DNA of 64,000 nucleotides. It comes from UMGS1766 sp963597355. Lineage in GTDB: Bacteria; Bacillota; Clostridia; Oscillospirales; Oscillospiraceae. Position 1 is the first letter of the stretch; every line of letters starts with the position of its first letter. Below the pieces are notes generated by a model. That model saw nothing but the letters and a program-made list of their open reading frames with translations. It was not told the DNA's origin and searched no databases. The position numbers were made by a program, and so were the translations under genes. The DNA lies in contig CAVBPR010000018.1 of the NCBI GenBank assembly GCA_963597355.1, forward strand, positions 1 to 64,000, given 5' to 3'. Positions 1 to 9,609 of the stretch are shown one piece after another.

Positions 1-1
1 T

Positions 2-1135
2 TACCTGCTCTATCCCATGGTTTCCTGCCTGTCCGACGGCGAAAGAGCCTGCCTGGATTTCCTGCCCATGTATCAGATTATGTCTCTCGGCATCAACGGA
101 GATGAAGCAGTGAAGCAGGCCATGGAAAAGCTGGATTTCAGCGATTACGAAGGGCAGAACAATTCCATTTATGCCGGCATTGACCGCACGATTTTTTCAG
201 ACGAGGTTGCCATGACCAATGAGGCCCTCCGGCTTCAGGCTTCCAGCGGAAAGAACGCGGTGAACAGCGTGTGGGGCGCCATCTCGGACAACACCCGTAT
301 TCTGTGGTATGCTTTTGCGATCTCTGTTGCAGCCATGGCAATATCTTTTTCCTTGAGTTCTATCATTGCCCAATTTAACTTAACCAGAGATAGGCAGCAG
401 ATGATGTTAGATGTGGTTGAAGGTATAGTAGCCGATGGCCACGCCCAACCGGAGATAGACGCCTCGCTTCGAGGCATTTCGTGTACGACCAACTGGTCAC
501 TGGCGTTCCGCTATATCGGCGTTGTCATGACGGCTGTGTCGATTGCTCTCTTTGCTTGTAACCTGTGGAACACCTATCAGGAAGTGAAGGCCTACTACAA
601 CGCGGAATTCACCCCCATCCCCCTGCACATGGTGGATGAAAGCGTGGATGAATACGACGCGAAGGTCTACACCTATTACGATGCGGTGACCTGCAACCGG
701 GAAGAGAAAAGCATGGTGACGGATGCCAACAAACTGCTGGGGAACTACGGCGACCTGAACGGCGACGTGGGCCGCGAGTGGGTGGCGCTGTACACCACGA
801 AGGACAAAGAGGCCGGCAATCCTCTCACGGAGCTGAAGGTTCAGTACGAAGACAGCAGTCTGCCGGACGAGACCTACACCGCCCTGTCCATGTTCGGAGA
901 GGACACGGCTCAGAACCTGACCAATAAGACAGCCGGTTACACCTATTCCGACGGCAAGAACGGCATCTATCTGTTCTACCGGACGGATGCCAATGCCTTT
1001 GCGGGAAGTGTGTTCTCCCAGAACAGTGAAGTTCTGATCGGCGTAGCCTCTGCCGTAGTTGTGGGCGCTGCAGCCTTCTTCGTCGGCATGGGTGTTGAGA
1101 AGAAGAGACAGAAGGGAAAGATGGCGAATGCTTAA
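2..1135 (+). CDS. Membrane-anchored surface protein with MABP-like repeat, 5' end outside window
   Basis: The frame is open to the left edge; codons before the first ATG (17) read YLLYP, matching the equivalent stretch of the next gene, so this is the 3' part of a longer gene. Visible parts: a conserved helical motif (YAGIDRTIFSDEVAMTNEA), a membrane segment near residues 95-118 counted from the ATG at 17, a short loop, a second membrane segment near 165-185, a region of about 140 residues with the pattern PLTELKVQYED...IYLFY that resembles MABP beta-prism repeats, a third membrane segment and a KK-rich tail. I infer that the repeat region lies outside the cell. Its C-terminal half is nearly identical to that of the next gene (18 differences in 138 residues by my count), so the two are tandem duplicates. 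The stop overlaps the next start. The function is unknown; the fold assignment is inference. Confidence 0.8.
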   Translation, partial: YLLYPMVSCLSDGERACLDFLPMYQIMSLGINGDEAVKQAMEKLDFSDYEGQNNSIYAGIDRTIFSDEVAMTNEALRLQASSGKNAVNSVWGAISDNTRILWYAFAISVAAMAISFSLSSIIAQFNLTRDRQQMMLDVVEGIVADGHAQPEIDASLRGISCTTNWSLAFRYIGVVMTAVSIALFACNLWNTYQEVKAYYNAEFTPIPLHMVDESVDEYDAKVYTYYDAVTCNREEKSMVTDANKLLGNYGDLNGDVGREWVALYTTKDKEAGNPLTELKVQYEDSSLPDETYTALSMFGEDTAQNLTNKTAGYTYSDGKNGIYLFYRTDANAFAGSVFSQNSEVLIGVASAVVVGAAAFFVGMGVEKKRQKGKMANA

Positions 1136-3344
1136 AAAGCTATTTCGAGGAGCAGTCAGTGCATTCTTGGCAGTAGCCATTGCCGTCACCACCTGCACCA
1201 GCGCTATGGCAGCGTCCTCCAAGGCAACCTATATTAAAGATGTTGTCATCAGCTACGGTGAAACGGAAGACGAGGCAAAGAACTGGCTGACGGAAAACGG
1301 CTATGAAGTTCTGGACTATAACCTGAACGAAGGTGCAGATGACCTCATTTCTACCAAGCGTGCAGTCTATCTGGGCTACACCACCACCAACGACGCGGAA
1401 GAAGCCATCACCGACATGCGGCTGATGAACATGAAGGGCGGCTACAGCGTGCAGGATTATCAGATGCTGCTGGAGGAGCAGAAGGCCGATATCCAGAGCT
1501 TTTTGAACGATTTCCTGATTGCTGTGGATGCCTACCGCGCCAACTACAGCGCCGGTCAGCAGAGAGCTGTTGTAGCTCATGACATGCTGAACCTGCTCTA
1601 CGACGACGACAGCCAGCAGTACATGGGCGACCTGCTGTTGAACAAGGTCAAGGAGGAGTATTCCACCGAAGAGTGGAACGAGCTTTCGGACGACGTCAAG
1701 AGCCAGACCGGCGAGATGACCACCATCCTCATGCAGGGCAACTCCAATGCGGTTTTGGCCGTTCAGCAGTTGATTGCCATGGCCACCGACAGCACGGACA
1801 GCGTTTGGGCCGATCGTTATGCCGGCGCAAAAACCTATGACGAAATGCTGGAGGAGCTAATGAACAGCGACGGGCTGCCCATCAACGAGGCAGAGAACCA
1901 GCTGGCGACGGAATACGACGAGGACGCCCAGAAAATCGCCTCCAAGCTGGAGGATTACAAAACCTACCTGGGCAATTACACCAATGTGGACCTTCCGCTT
2001 TCCGCCTCCGAAGAGGAGATCAAAGCCTATGCGGCGGAGCATGAAGACTTCGACCAGACTACCTGGTTTGCGGCAGGCGCTCAGTATGAACTGCTGGGCA
2101 CCCTGACCAACGACGACATCTCCCTGCTGGATCTGATCACCGGCGAGGATTACGACCTTCAGGGCACCGACCGTTATCTGCTCTATCCTCTGGTTTCTGT
2201 TCTGACGGAAGGCCAGCGCGCCTGCCTGGATCTGCTGTCCATGTACTACATCGTGGCAATGGGCTTTGACGATGACAACACGGTGGAGCAGGGCACGGCT
2301 GAATTTGATTTCGATGCTCTGAAAGAGCAGACCGGATCTGTCTACGAGGGCATTGACCGCTCTATTTTCACCGATGAAGTTGCTCTGACCAATGAAGCGA
2401 TCCGCTTCCAGGCCTCCAGCGGACAGAATGCCGTCGAGGGTCTGACCCCTGAAAATTTCGTCACATCTTATATTCTGGCTGGCGTTTTTGCTCTCTCCGC
2501 TTGCCTGGCTGTGGCGGCTTTCCGCTACAGCAGCTATCTGCAGAACCTGCCTCAGGCACTGCGAACCGAGTATGCCGGCATGGCAGCCAAACGCATGGAC
2601 ATTATCAATTCCGGCGGAATCAATGGCAATCTGCGGGAGTGGGCAGCGAGAAAAGACTATCTGGAAGAGGTGCTGCCCGGCATTGACGGAAAGTCGGCGA
2701 TGGCAAAGTACTTCCACTATGCCGGCGTTGCTCTGGTTGCAATATCCGTGGTGATCTTTGCCGTTACCCTCTGGAACACCTATCAGGAGCTGAGCGAGTA
2801 TTACAACGTGGAGTTCACCCCGATTCCAAAGTACATGGTGGATGAAAGCGTGGACGAAAACGACGCAAAGGTCTATACCTACTACACCGCCGTGACCTGC
2901 AACCGGGAAGAGAAGAACATGGTGACGGATGCCAACAAATTGCTGAAAAACTATGGCGACCTGAACGGCGACGTGGGTCGCGAGTGGGTGGCGCTGTACA
3001 CCACCAAAGACAAGAATGCCGGTAACCCTCTCACCGAACTGAAAGTTCAGTATGAGGACAGCAACCTGCCGGACGAGAGCTACACCGCCCTGTCCATGTT
3101 CGGCGAGGACAGCGCTCAGAACCTGACCAACAAACTGGGGGGCTACACCTATTCCGACAGCAAGAACGGCATCTATCTGTTCTATAACACCGACACGAAA
3201 GCCTTTGCCGGCAGTGTGTTTACCGAAACACATCATGTCATGCTCAGCGTGGCATCTGCCGCAGTGATCGGCATTGCAGCCTTCTTTGTTGGCATCGGCA
3301 TGCAGAAAAAGAAAATCGGGGGAGGAGGAGCTGCCCATGCTTAA
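1128..3344 (+). CDS. Secreted, membrane-anchored protein with two MABP-like repeats (738 aa)
   Basis: The start at 1128 (MLKKLFRGAVSAF) follows a GGGAAAG ribosome site and overlaps the previous stop by 8 bases; the longer upstream reading has no signal. Residues 1-29 form a signal peptide ending AMA. A first beta-rich repeat (about 35-100) runs from YIKDVVIS to GYTTTNDAEEAITDM. A long helical region follows, then the YEGIDRSIFTDEVALTNEA motif near 406. Two membrane segments (about 446-466 and 531-551) bracket an 65-residue loop, then a second repeat region (about 560-695), a third membrane segment and a KKK tail. The predicted topology is both repeat regions outside and the short loop and tail inside. 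The paralogue upstream shares this whole plan. The spacing of GY, NL, YLGYTT and AITDI resembles the MABP fold known from eukaryotic endosomal proteins and some bacterial proteins. The ligand and role are unknown. Confidence 0.85.
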   Translation: MLKKLFRGAVSAFLAVAIAVTTCTSAMAASSKATYIKDVVISYGETEDEAKNWLTENGYEVLDYNLNEGADDLISTKRAVYLGYTTTNDAEEAITDMRLMNMKGGYSVQDYQMLLEEQKADIQSFLNDFLIAVDAYRANYSAGQQRAVVAHDMLNLLYDDDSQQYMGDLLLNKVKEEYSTEEWNELSDDVKSQTGEMTTILMQGNSNAVLAVQQLIAMATDSTDSVWADRYAGAKTYDEMLEELMNSDGLPINEAENQLATEYDEDAQKIASKLEDYKTYLGNYTNVDLPLSASEEEIKAYAAEHEDFDQTTWFAAGAQYELLGTLTNDDISLLDLITGEDYDLQGTDRYLLYPLVSVLTEGQRACLDLLSMYYIVAMGFDDDNTVEQGTAEFDFDALKEQTGSVYEGIDRSIFTDEVALTNEAIRFQASSGQNAVEGLTPENFVTSYILAGVFALSACLAVAAFRYSSYLQNLPQALRTEYAGMAAKRMDIINSGGINGNLREWAARKDYLEEVLPGIDGKSAMAKYFHYAGVALVAISVVIFAVTLWNTYQELSEYYNVEFTPIPKYMVDESVDENDAKVYTYYTAVTCNREEKNMVTDANKLLKNYGDLNGDVGREWVALYTTKDKNAGNPLTELKVQYEDSNLPDESYTALSMFGEDSAQNLTNKLGGYTYSDSKNGIYLFYNTDTKAFAGSVFTETHHVMLSVASAAVIGIAAFFVGIGMQKKKIGGGGAAHA

Positions 3345-3429
3345 GAGGCACAAACTGCCTCTTAAGCGCAGGCTTCTCGACCCGAGCGCAACGAAAGAAA
3401 TGGCCCTGCTGCAGCACAGATGGGAATGA
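3337..3429 (+). CDS. Possible 30-residue basic peptide between operon genes
   Basis: An ATG at 3337 overlaps the previous stop in the form ATGCTTAA, the same junction seen between the two preceding genes. It sits just after a strong purine-rich ribosome site (GGGGGAGGAGGAG). The peptide begins MLKRHKLPLKRRLL and ends ALLQHRWE. Its stop overlaps an ATG (3426) just before the next gene. The start MLK and the junction suggest either a real coupling peptide or the remnant of a lost third paralogue of MLKKLF type. No family is recognised. Confidence 0.35.
   Translation: MLKRHKLPLKRRLLDPSATKEMALLQHRWE
3339..3367 (+). promoter_or_regulatory. Perfect 12-bp hairpin across the stop codon
   Basis: GCTTAAGAGGCA at 3339-3350 and its exact complement at 3356-3367 are separated by a 5-base loop. 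There is no T-run after it, so it is not a simple terminator. It may be an mRNA processing or stability element, or may modulate coupling to the next gene. Confidence 0.5.
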
Positions 3430-3434
3430 TTCAA

Positions 3435-4925
3435 ATGAAATTTAGAAAATTGATATGGCTTGCAATCACGCTTGCTTTGGCTATGGTGCTTTGCATTCCT
3501 GCTTACGCAGAGGATGAGGTTTGCGCCACGGTCATAACGGAACGCCTGGAACTGTCCTATACCTCCTTTGCAGAGGCGTGGAGCAAGGCCGTCGAACTCG
3601 GCGCCAGCAGCGAGGTCACCTTTAGGCTGAATCAGGACTGGAAGGCGGATGACTCCGGCTCCCTGGGCAGCGGATCCGGGTTTCAAAACGGAGGGCTGAG
3701 CTATTCCGGCGCAAAGAACCTGACGATGGATTTGAACGGCTATTCCATTGACCGGAATCTCTTCAAGCCCACCAGCAACGGAGAGGTGATCTATGTGGGC
3801 TCGGTTCTGACCATTGCGGACTCCCGAAGCAGTGAGTATACCGTGTCCAGCCTGTTCTCCGGCGGCGCTATTGAAAACGGCGCCAACAGCAATCGGGGCG
3901 GCGGCATTGTCGTTGCGGACAATGCGACCCTCAACTTCAACGGGGGAACCATCCTCAACTGCGTTTCCACCGACGATGGCGGCGCCATCAGTGCGGAAGG
4001 CTCCGGCGCGGTGATCAATGTGGACGGCGGTAAGTTCTATGGCAACCGCACCTACGATGCCTCGACCGAGTGCTGCGGCGGCGCAATCTACAGCAGCAAA
4101 GCGACGGTGAACATCAAAAACGCGGTGTTTGAGGACAACTACGCCGAGGATGACGGCGGCGCAATCTATGTCGAAGGCGGCAAGCTGACCGTTTCCGACT
4201 CCACCTTCAGTTCCAACGTCTCTCTGGAGGAGGGCGGCGCGGTCTGGGTTGGCAGTTCGGCGCAGACGAACATTACCAACAGCATCTTCCTCCGAAATTC
4301 CTCCACGGGAGATGACGGCGGCGCAGTTTACTGCGACTCCGGCAGCGGCACTTATTTAAATGACTGCCAGATGTACTACAATTACTCCGCCTCCGAAGGT
4401 GGCGCAGTCCATGTCAACGCGGACAAGGTGTTCATCATGGGCGGAACCTATCAGTACAATACCGCCGATGAGTACGGCGGCGGCATCTATGTGGACAGCA
4501 TGAACGACCTGAACATCGGCGGAAAGCTGATTGTTCAGGGCAACACCGCAAAGGGGAAGGAAAGCGACCTTTGCCCCCAGCACGGCGTTGCATCTACGGC
4601 GTATCTCTACTGCGGCGGACTCTATCAGGGGTCTTCCGTCTGGCTGTGCTCCACGGACACAACCTCCAGAATCGCCCTTAAAAACATTGAGAAAACCCAG
4701 TACAACAACTACATTCACTTTGACAGCGGCTTTACCGAAAGCAAAGTGACGCTGAATACCACCAACGATACCAGCAATGTCCGCGCAGTAGCCTCTGCGT
4801 TCAGCAACGGCAATATCCTTTTCATCTGCGCCAGCGGCGGGCTGATCATGCTTTTCCTGGTTTTTCTTACAAGAGCAAAAATCGAGAAAAAGAAGAAGGG
4901 AGCAGAAATATATGACAGAGCTTAA
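3435..4925 (+). CDS. Beta-helix surface protein with C-terminal membrane anchor
   Basis: Starting at 3435 gives a clean signal peptide (MKFRKLIWLAITLALAM, cleavage after AYA). ATGs at 3420 and 3426 are also in frame, and 3426 overlaps the stop of the possible small peptide as ATGA, so the exact start is uncertain. The body carries about nine GGAI/GGAV-type repeats (GGAIENG, GGGIVV, GGAISA, GGAIYSS, GGAIYVE, GGAVWV, GGAVYC, GGAVHV, GGGIYV) at roughly 20-30 residue intervals. This is the signature of a right-handed parallel beta-helix such as polymorphic-membrane-protein or pectate-lyase-like folds. A hydrophobic segment near residues 465-482 followed by a KKKK tail anchors it. No catalytic residues are recognised, so an adhesive or scaffold role is more likely than an enzyme. 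It overlaps the following gene by 14 bases. Confidence 0.85.
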   Translation: MKFRKLIWLAITLALAMVLCIPAYAEDEVCATVITERLELSYTSFAEAWSKAVELGASSEVTFRLNQDWKADDSGSLGSGSGFQNGGLSYSGAKNLTMDLNGYSIDRNLFKPTSNGEVIYVGSVLTIADSRSSEYTVSSLFSGGAIENGANSNRGGGIVVADNATLNFNGGTILNCVSTDDGGAISAEGSGAVINVDGGKFYGNRTYDASTECCGGAIYSSKATVNIKNAVFEDNYAEDDGGAIYVEGGKLTVSDSTFSSNVSLEEGGAVWVGSSAQTNITNSIFLRNSSTGDDGGAVYCDSGSGTYLNDCQMYYNYSASEGGAVHVNADKVFIMGGTYQYNTADEYGGGIYVDSMNDLNIGGKLIVQGNTAKGKESDLCPQHGVASTAYLYCGGLYQGSSVWLCSTDTTSRIALKNIEKTQYNNYIHFDSGFTESKVTLNTTNDTSNVRAVASAFSNGNILFICASGGLIMLFLVFLTRAKIEKKKKGAEIYDRA

Positions 4926-7900
4926 GAGAATACCACTTCATTTTCTTCTTGCTTCCATTTCACTGCTTTTAGTGATCTCGATGCTCTTTGTGGACATCGG
5001 CTCTACTCTGGGCGCTTCCGTGGAAAACGAAATCAAGGACAACACCTATGTTTCCGAGGTGGAAGTGTTCAGCGGCGACAGCCTGCTGGCGGCAGTGGAA
5101 AGCTGCGAGGCGGCGGGATACACGGCGGTGAAACAGAACATCAACCGCACCAGCGACGGTGACAGCACCAGCAACGGGATTTTCATCGTGGGCTATAAGA
5201 CCACCACCGATCCCGATGAGGCGATTACCGACATCTCCCTGCTTCAGATGAACAGCGGCTATCAGGACTTTACCTATGGCGACGTTGCAGAGCGGGCAAT
5301 GGAGAAGCTGGGCAATGTTCCGACGGAGCTTTCCTACGCTATTGAGGAATTTGCGGAAAACTACAGCAAGGGAAGCCCTGCGGCCATTGTAGCGGTCAAA
5401 ATTCTGAACTGCTTCCATGTGGACGAACTGAACAACATGAAGCTGGGCGACTACATGGTCAGCGGCAACTGCGGCGTTGACTTTGTAAAGAAGGTGCTCA
5501 CCCGGTCCAACACGGCAGTGATGTCTGCCTTCTGCAATGCGCTGGTTCCCGCCGTTGCGGACTATGGCGAGGACAACTGGGCCCAGAGAGTTTACACCTC
5601 ATCGGTGAAGGACCAGCTGGCAAGCGGCGAGGACGACCGGAAGCTGGACATCCAGTACAAGGTTCTTGCCAACGAGCTGGTGGACAGCCTCCAGGCCTTT
5701 GCCTCCAGCTATACCGCCGCCGCTGAGCGGTTTGCCGCCAACGGCAATCAGATCACCGAGGTCTCTGCCGCGGCGAACGAGACGGAAACCGAGATGGCGG
5801 AGGAAACCGTGGAGGCCATGGCCAACGGTGACGAGATTGAAACCACCGACGGCGATGCAGCTTACCTGTGTGCCTACGACATGCTCAGCCAGTACAACTA
5901 CGACGACTCCACAACCCTTGCGGACTACATTGTGTCGCTGGGCAATTCCAGCTATGACGATGTAGCGAGCCTGAGAAAGATCTATCCCCTGGTGGACAGC
6001 CTTACCGACGGTCAGCATGCTATGATGCGGCTGTGCGGCGTTGCCTTCTCCACCACCTATCTGGTGAACCAGAGCGGACTGATCGACGAGGTGGACAAGG
6101 TCGTCAGCTCGATTAAGACCGAGATTCAGGACAATACGGATGGGGACAGCCTTTCCATCTGGAGCGGTACCGACCAGACGATCTACAATCAGAAGGTTGC
6201 GGTTACCTCCGGGGCCTTCCGTGCCAATTCGGCAGGACAGATCTATAACACCCTGACGTCTCCCGACGGTGTGGACTCCTTCCTTTCCACGGCATGGTAC
6301 CATATCGGCATTGCCTCCACTGTGGTGGGCATGGTGTGGTCCATTGGCTGGCTGACCACATTTGTAATAAAAACCTTCTTTGTCACGGCCTTTGCCGGCA
6401 TGTCCATGTGGGCTATTTGCAGTGCCGCCATCGGCAGCGGCGTGCTGAGCACCATATTCGGTCTGATCGGCTGCACGGCGATTGTTTTGAACTATGTCGG
6501 TCTGGCACTGACCATCATCGTTCTCATTGCCCTATTGGTGAAATATCTGTGGGATAAATTCACAGACGACGACTCCGAAACCTTTACCACCATTCCAACG
6601 GTTATATTTGACGAGGCGAACAGCCTGTATGTCCGGTATGATGCGGTGAACCTAAACGGGAGTCCGGCGAACATCAACGGCGACAATGCGAGAAGGTGGA
6701 ATGCCCTTTATACGACAAAGAGCAAGAATATGGGCGATCCGATTCAATCCTCTCAGATGGATGACCTGATTGTGGTGCAGTATAACAACAACAGCACGCC
6801 CCAGGGCTATAAGCCGGTGAAGTGCTTCGGCGAGGTTTCTGCCGCCAACCTGAACGCAAACTCCCGGTCCGATTCCTGCGCCGTCTATATGTATTGCCGC
6901 ACCACCACCACGGTGATCAATGGCGACGGGGATACCGACACAGACACCGACACCGATACCGAGCCGGATACCGATGCCGACAAGGAACCCGACAGCTCCA
7001 CGGAGGAAGAGGATAAGACGGACACTACCGTGCAGTATATCTCCAAGCTCCTGCTTTCCTCGGAGGAGACGGAAACTGCGGCAAAGGCGGCCTTGACCAA
7101 GTCGGGCTATTACGTTCTGGACGTCAACCTGACCCCGACGATTGACAAGACCTATACCTACATTGGTTATACCACAACGACCAATGCAGACGATGCGGTG
7201 ACGGACATCCGAATCGCTGCCCGGAATACCTCGTCGGCATACCTTTACGGCAATGCCTCCTATGCCGCCTGCGGCACGACCCCGACGGGAGATACCATTT
7301 ACTACACCTCCTACAAATCAGCGGGAACGCCGATTCTTGCAGATCTGCTGGTAGAGTATTCTCTGGATGAGATTCCGGAGGGATATGAGCCGGTCAACCT
7401 GTTCTGCGGCGGCAACGCCTACAACCTGAACATGGGCGATGAGGTGACCAATCTCCTCTTTGCAAGCTATTCTCAAAGCAGCGATCACTGGGACGATACG
7501 GGCATCTACCTGTATTTCAAACCCTCCGTTTCTTACACGGAAGGGGAGGAATACATCTCCGGCTTTGTTCTGGTTTCCGGCAAGGTGAACTCCGCTGTCA
7601 ATTCCGCGGAGAGCTACATTCAAAAGCTGAAGCTGCAAAAATATGACCTGAGCCTGACGGCGGCGGAGAAAATCGCGCTGCCCAGGCAGGTTGCCGGTTT
7701 GAAAGAGATAAAGCACTCCGAGGAGGGGGTCGAGACCTATATCTGCTACACGACCACCCACAACCCCTATCGGGCGATCTATGGCATTCGCTCCTATACC
7801 GCTGCACCGGGCAACAATTCGGTTCCGGTCTATATGGGATCGGTTACCACTGGCGCCTATGCGGTCTGCGACATCCTGTTCTCCCTGCCGCGTTCTGTGA

Positions 7901-9606
7901 GTACCTTCTACGATGGATTTTCGGAAGCCGACGGCGACTATCGGAGAGGCGTCTATGAGACCCACTCCTACCAGTTCGCCAGCGGAAGCGGATCCTCCAC
8001 CGGCATTGAGCAGGTGGAAATGACCGTGGAGCTGGCGCCGGAGGACTATGAGGATGTTTCCTGGTCCAGCTGCGGCGCCCGGGGAAAGGGACTCTATGTT
8101 CTCGGCCCGGTAGAGGGCGGCACACCGTTGACGGTGAACGACATTGTGGTCACGTCGGACACAACGACGCCGGACGGCTTTGTCAGCGTTCAGGATTTCA
8201 AAACACCGAACCGTACAGAGCCTCACAATCTGGGCTACAACACCAACAATTCGGACTACATTGCCAGCGGAAAGAGCCTGACTCCGGTGTACATCTACCA
8301 GAGAAAAGCGGCTCCCGTAGAGAAGCAGTACATCTCTTCCATCTATGTTTCCACCTACACTTACAGTAAGGTTGCGGGAACCACAGAGTATACCGACGAG
8401 CAAAAGGCGGCGATCAACGCAGGCGGCTCGGACTACTGCGTGCAGAATCTGCTGACCCAGTGCACGGACGAGATCATTGAGACCAACGTTGCCCTGGGCA
8501 GCGCCCAGAGCATTTCCAGAAATGCCTCGGCGTCTCCCAACACGGTTTCCTACATCGGTGTGTCCCGAACGAGTTCGTCTAAGGATGCGATCACGGCAAT
8601 CATAAGGTATGTGACCAACCAGACTACCGTGCCTTCTACCATTCAGGTGAAGGGCGTGACCTACACCAAGGCGGGAGACATGATACCGGATCCAAAGGGT
8701 TCGTATTACCTCTACTACACCACCGCATACGGCACAAATCCCGGCAAGCCGATCACAAACATCACCATCAGCGAGGATGTGTTCGAAAGCGGCTGTGCAA
8801 CCGCTCTGTCTACCAATGGCGCGGATATACCGGCAGTCAAGACAGGCACCGAGATCACCCAGGAGGCGACAAAGGCGACGCTTTACGGCGACGTCAATGA
8901 AACCACCTATATTCACATGAGCTTTACGGACACGGAAAGCGTGATGAGTACCATCTATGTCGGCCACGGCAAGACAAAGAAGGAAGCTCAGGCGAACCTG
9001 CTGGGTCTTGGCTGCAACATCTGCGTTGATCTGGATGTCAACCGCAATGCCGGCGGGGAATACGTCTACATCGGTTACGCAACCTATACGCTGAAGACAA
9101 CCGAGATCAAGAAGGGCGTTACCAAAAATGCGGTGCGAGACATTATCCTGACTGTGGGTGAAGAGCATCATAGTACGATTGAAGTCAACGGCATCACGTA
9201 TAAATGCGCGTCGGATGAATACTCCATGGTGAAGGGGAACGACGGAACCAAGGGCGTTTCCCTGAATATGGGCACCGGAGGCAAGCAGATCTATCTCTAC
9301 TACTCCACGACCATTACCGACGAAACGACCAGTCCGATTTCGAAGCTGGGTCTTGCCTGCATGGATTACGGCCTGATCAACGATGACTACAATTCCTGGG
9401 AGCATGTCTTTGACCAGAACGGGAATCGGGTCAACCTGAATGAAGGCGTTGTTGCCACCACCGATGACGGAACGCACATCCTGGACAACCGGATCTACCT
9501 CTATGCCAGCCGGACGAACAATGCGGTCTGGGCAGACAAGGCAGTGGATATGAATTCCCTCAACAAGGAGCTCCAGTCCTTCGACGTGTATATGAAAGGA
9601 TGGTAA
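4912..9606 (+). CDS. Giant repeat protein with membrane core and many MABP-like repeats (1564 aa)
   Basis: An N-terminal hydrophobic segment (residues 8-35) acts as signal or anchor. Residues 40-105 form a beta-rich repeat ending GYKTTTDPDEAITDI. A helical region follows with the motif WSGTDQTIYNQKVAVTSGA, matching the two upstream paralogues. About four membrane segments lie between residues 459 and 549. After them comes a repeat region, an Asp/Thr linker (DTDTDTDTDTEPDTDADKEPD-like, about 673-697), then several further repeats introduced by YISKLLL (about 708), YISGFVL (about 881), YISSIYV (about 1140) and MSTIYVG (about 1344), each paired with a GYTTTT or YLYY strand. There is no C-terminal anchor, so about 1000 residues probably project outward from the membrane core. 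The ribosome site GGGAG precedes ATG 4912 inside the previous gene. No enzymatic motif is recognised. Likely a surface scaffold or receptor, by inference. Confidence 0.85.
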   Translation: MTELKRIPLHFLLASISLLLVISMLFVDIGSTLGASVENEIKDNTYVSEVEVFSGDSLLAAVESCEAAGYTAVKQNINRTSDGDSTSNGIFIVGYKTTTDPDEAITDISLLQMNSGYQDFTYGDVAERAMEKLGNVPTELSYAIEEFAENYSKGSPAAIVAVKILNCFHVDELNNMKLGDYMVSGNCGVDFVKKVLTRSNTAVMSAFCNALVPAVADYGEDNWAQRVYTSSVKDQLASGEDDRKLDIQYKVLANELVDSLQAFASSYTAAAERFAANGNQITEVSAAANETETEMAEETVEAMANGDEIETTDGDAAYLCAYDMLSQYNYDDSTTLADYIVSLGNSSYDDVASLRKIYPLVDSLTDGQHAMMRLCGVAFSTTYLVNQSGLIDEVDKVVSSIKTEIQDNTDGDSLSIWSGTDQTIYNQKVAVTSGAFRANSAGQIYNTLTSPDGVDSFLSTAWYHIGIASTVVGMVWSIGWLTTFVIKTFFVTAFAGMSMWAICSAAIGSGVLSTIFGLIGCTAIVLNYVGLALTIIVLIALLVKYLWDKFTDDDSETFTTIPTVIFDEANSLYVRYDAVNLNGSPANINGDNARRWNALYTTKSKNMGDPIQSSQMDDLIVVQYNNNSTPQGYKPVKCFGEVSAANLNANSRSDSCAVYMYCRTTTTVINGDGDTDTDTDTDTEPDTDADKEPDSSTEEEDKTDTTVQYISKLLLSSEETETAAKAALTKSGYYVLDVNLTPTIDKTYTYIGYTTTTNADDAVTDIRIAARNTSSAYLYGNASYAACGTTPTGDTIYYTSYKSAGTPILADLLVEYSLDEIPEGYEPVNLFCGGNAYNLNMGDEVTNLLFASYSQSSDHWDDTGIYLYFKPSVSYTEGEEYISGFVLVSGKVNSAVNSAESYIQKLKLQKYDLSLTAAEKIALPRQVAGLKEIKHSEEGVETYICYTTTHNPYRAIYGIRSYTAAPGNNSVPVYMGSVTTGAYAVCDILFSLPRSVSTFYDGFSEADGDYRRGVYETHSYQFASGSGSSTGIEQVEMTVELAPEDYEDVSWSSCGARGKGLYVLGPVEGGTPLTVNDIVVTSDTTTPDGFVSVQDFKTPNRTEPHNLGYNTNNSDYIASGKSLTPVYIYQRKAAPVEKQYISSIYVSTYTYSKVAGTTEYTDEQKAAINAGGSDYCVQNLLTQCTDEIIETNVALGSAQSISRNASASPNTVSYIGVSRTSSSKDAITAIIRYVTNQTTVPSTIQVKGVTYTKAGDMIPDPKGSYYLYYTTAYGTNPGKPITNITISEDVFESGCATALSTNGADIPAVKTGTEITQEATKATLYGDVNETTYIHMSFTDTESVMSTIYVGHGKTKKEAQANLLGLGCNICVDLDVNRNAGGEYVYIGYATYTLKTTEIKKGVTKNAVRDIILTVGEEHHSTIEVNGITYKCASDEYSMVKGNDGTKGVSLNMGTGGKQIYLYYSTTITDETTSPISKLGLACMDYGLINDDYNSWEHVFDQNGNRVNLNEGVVATTDDGTHILDNRIYLYASRTNNAVWADKAVDMNSLNKELQSFDVYMKGW

Positions 9607-9609
9607 GGA

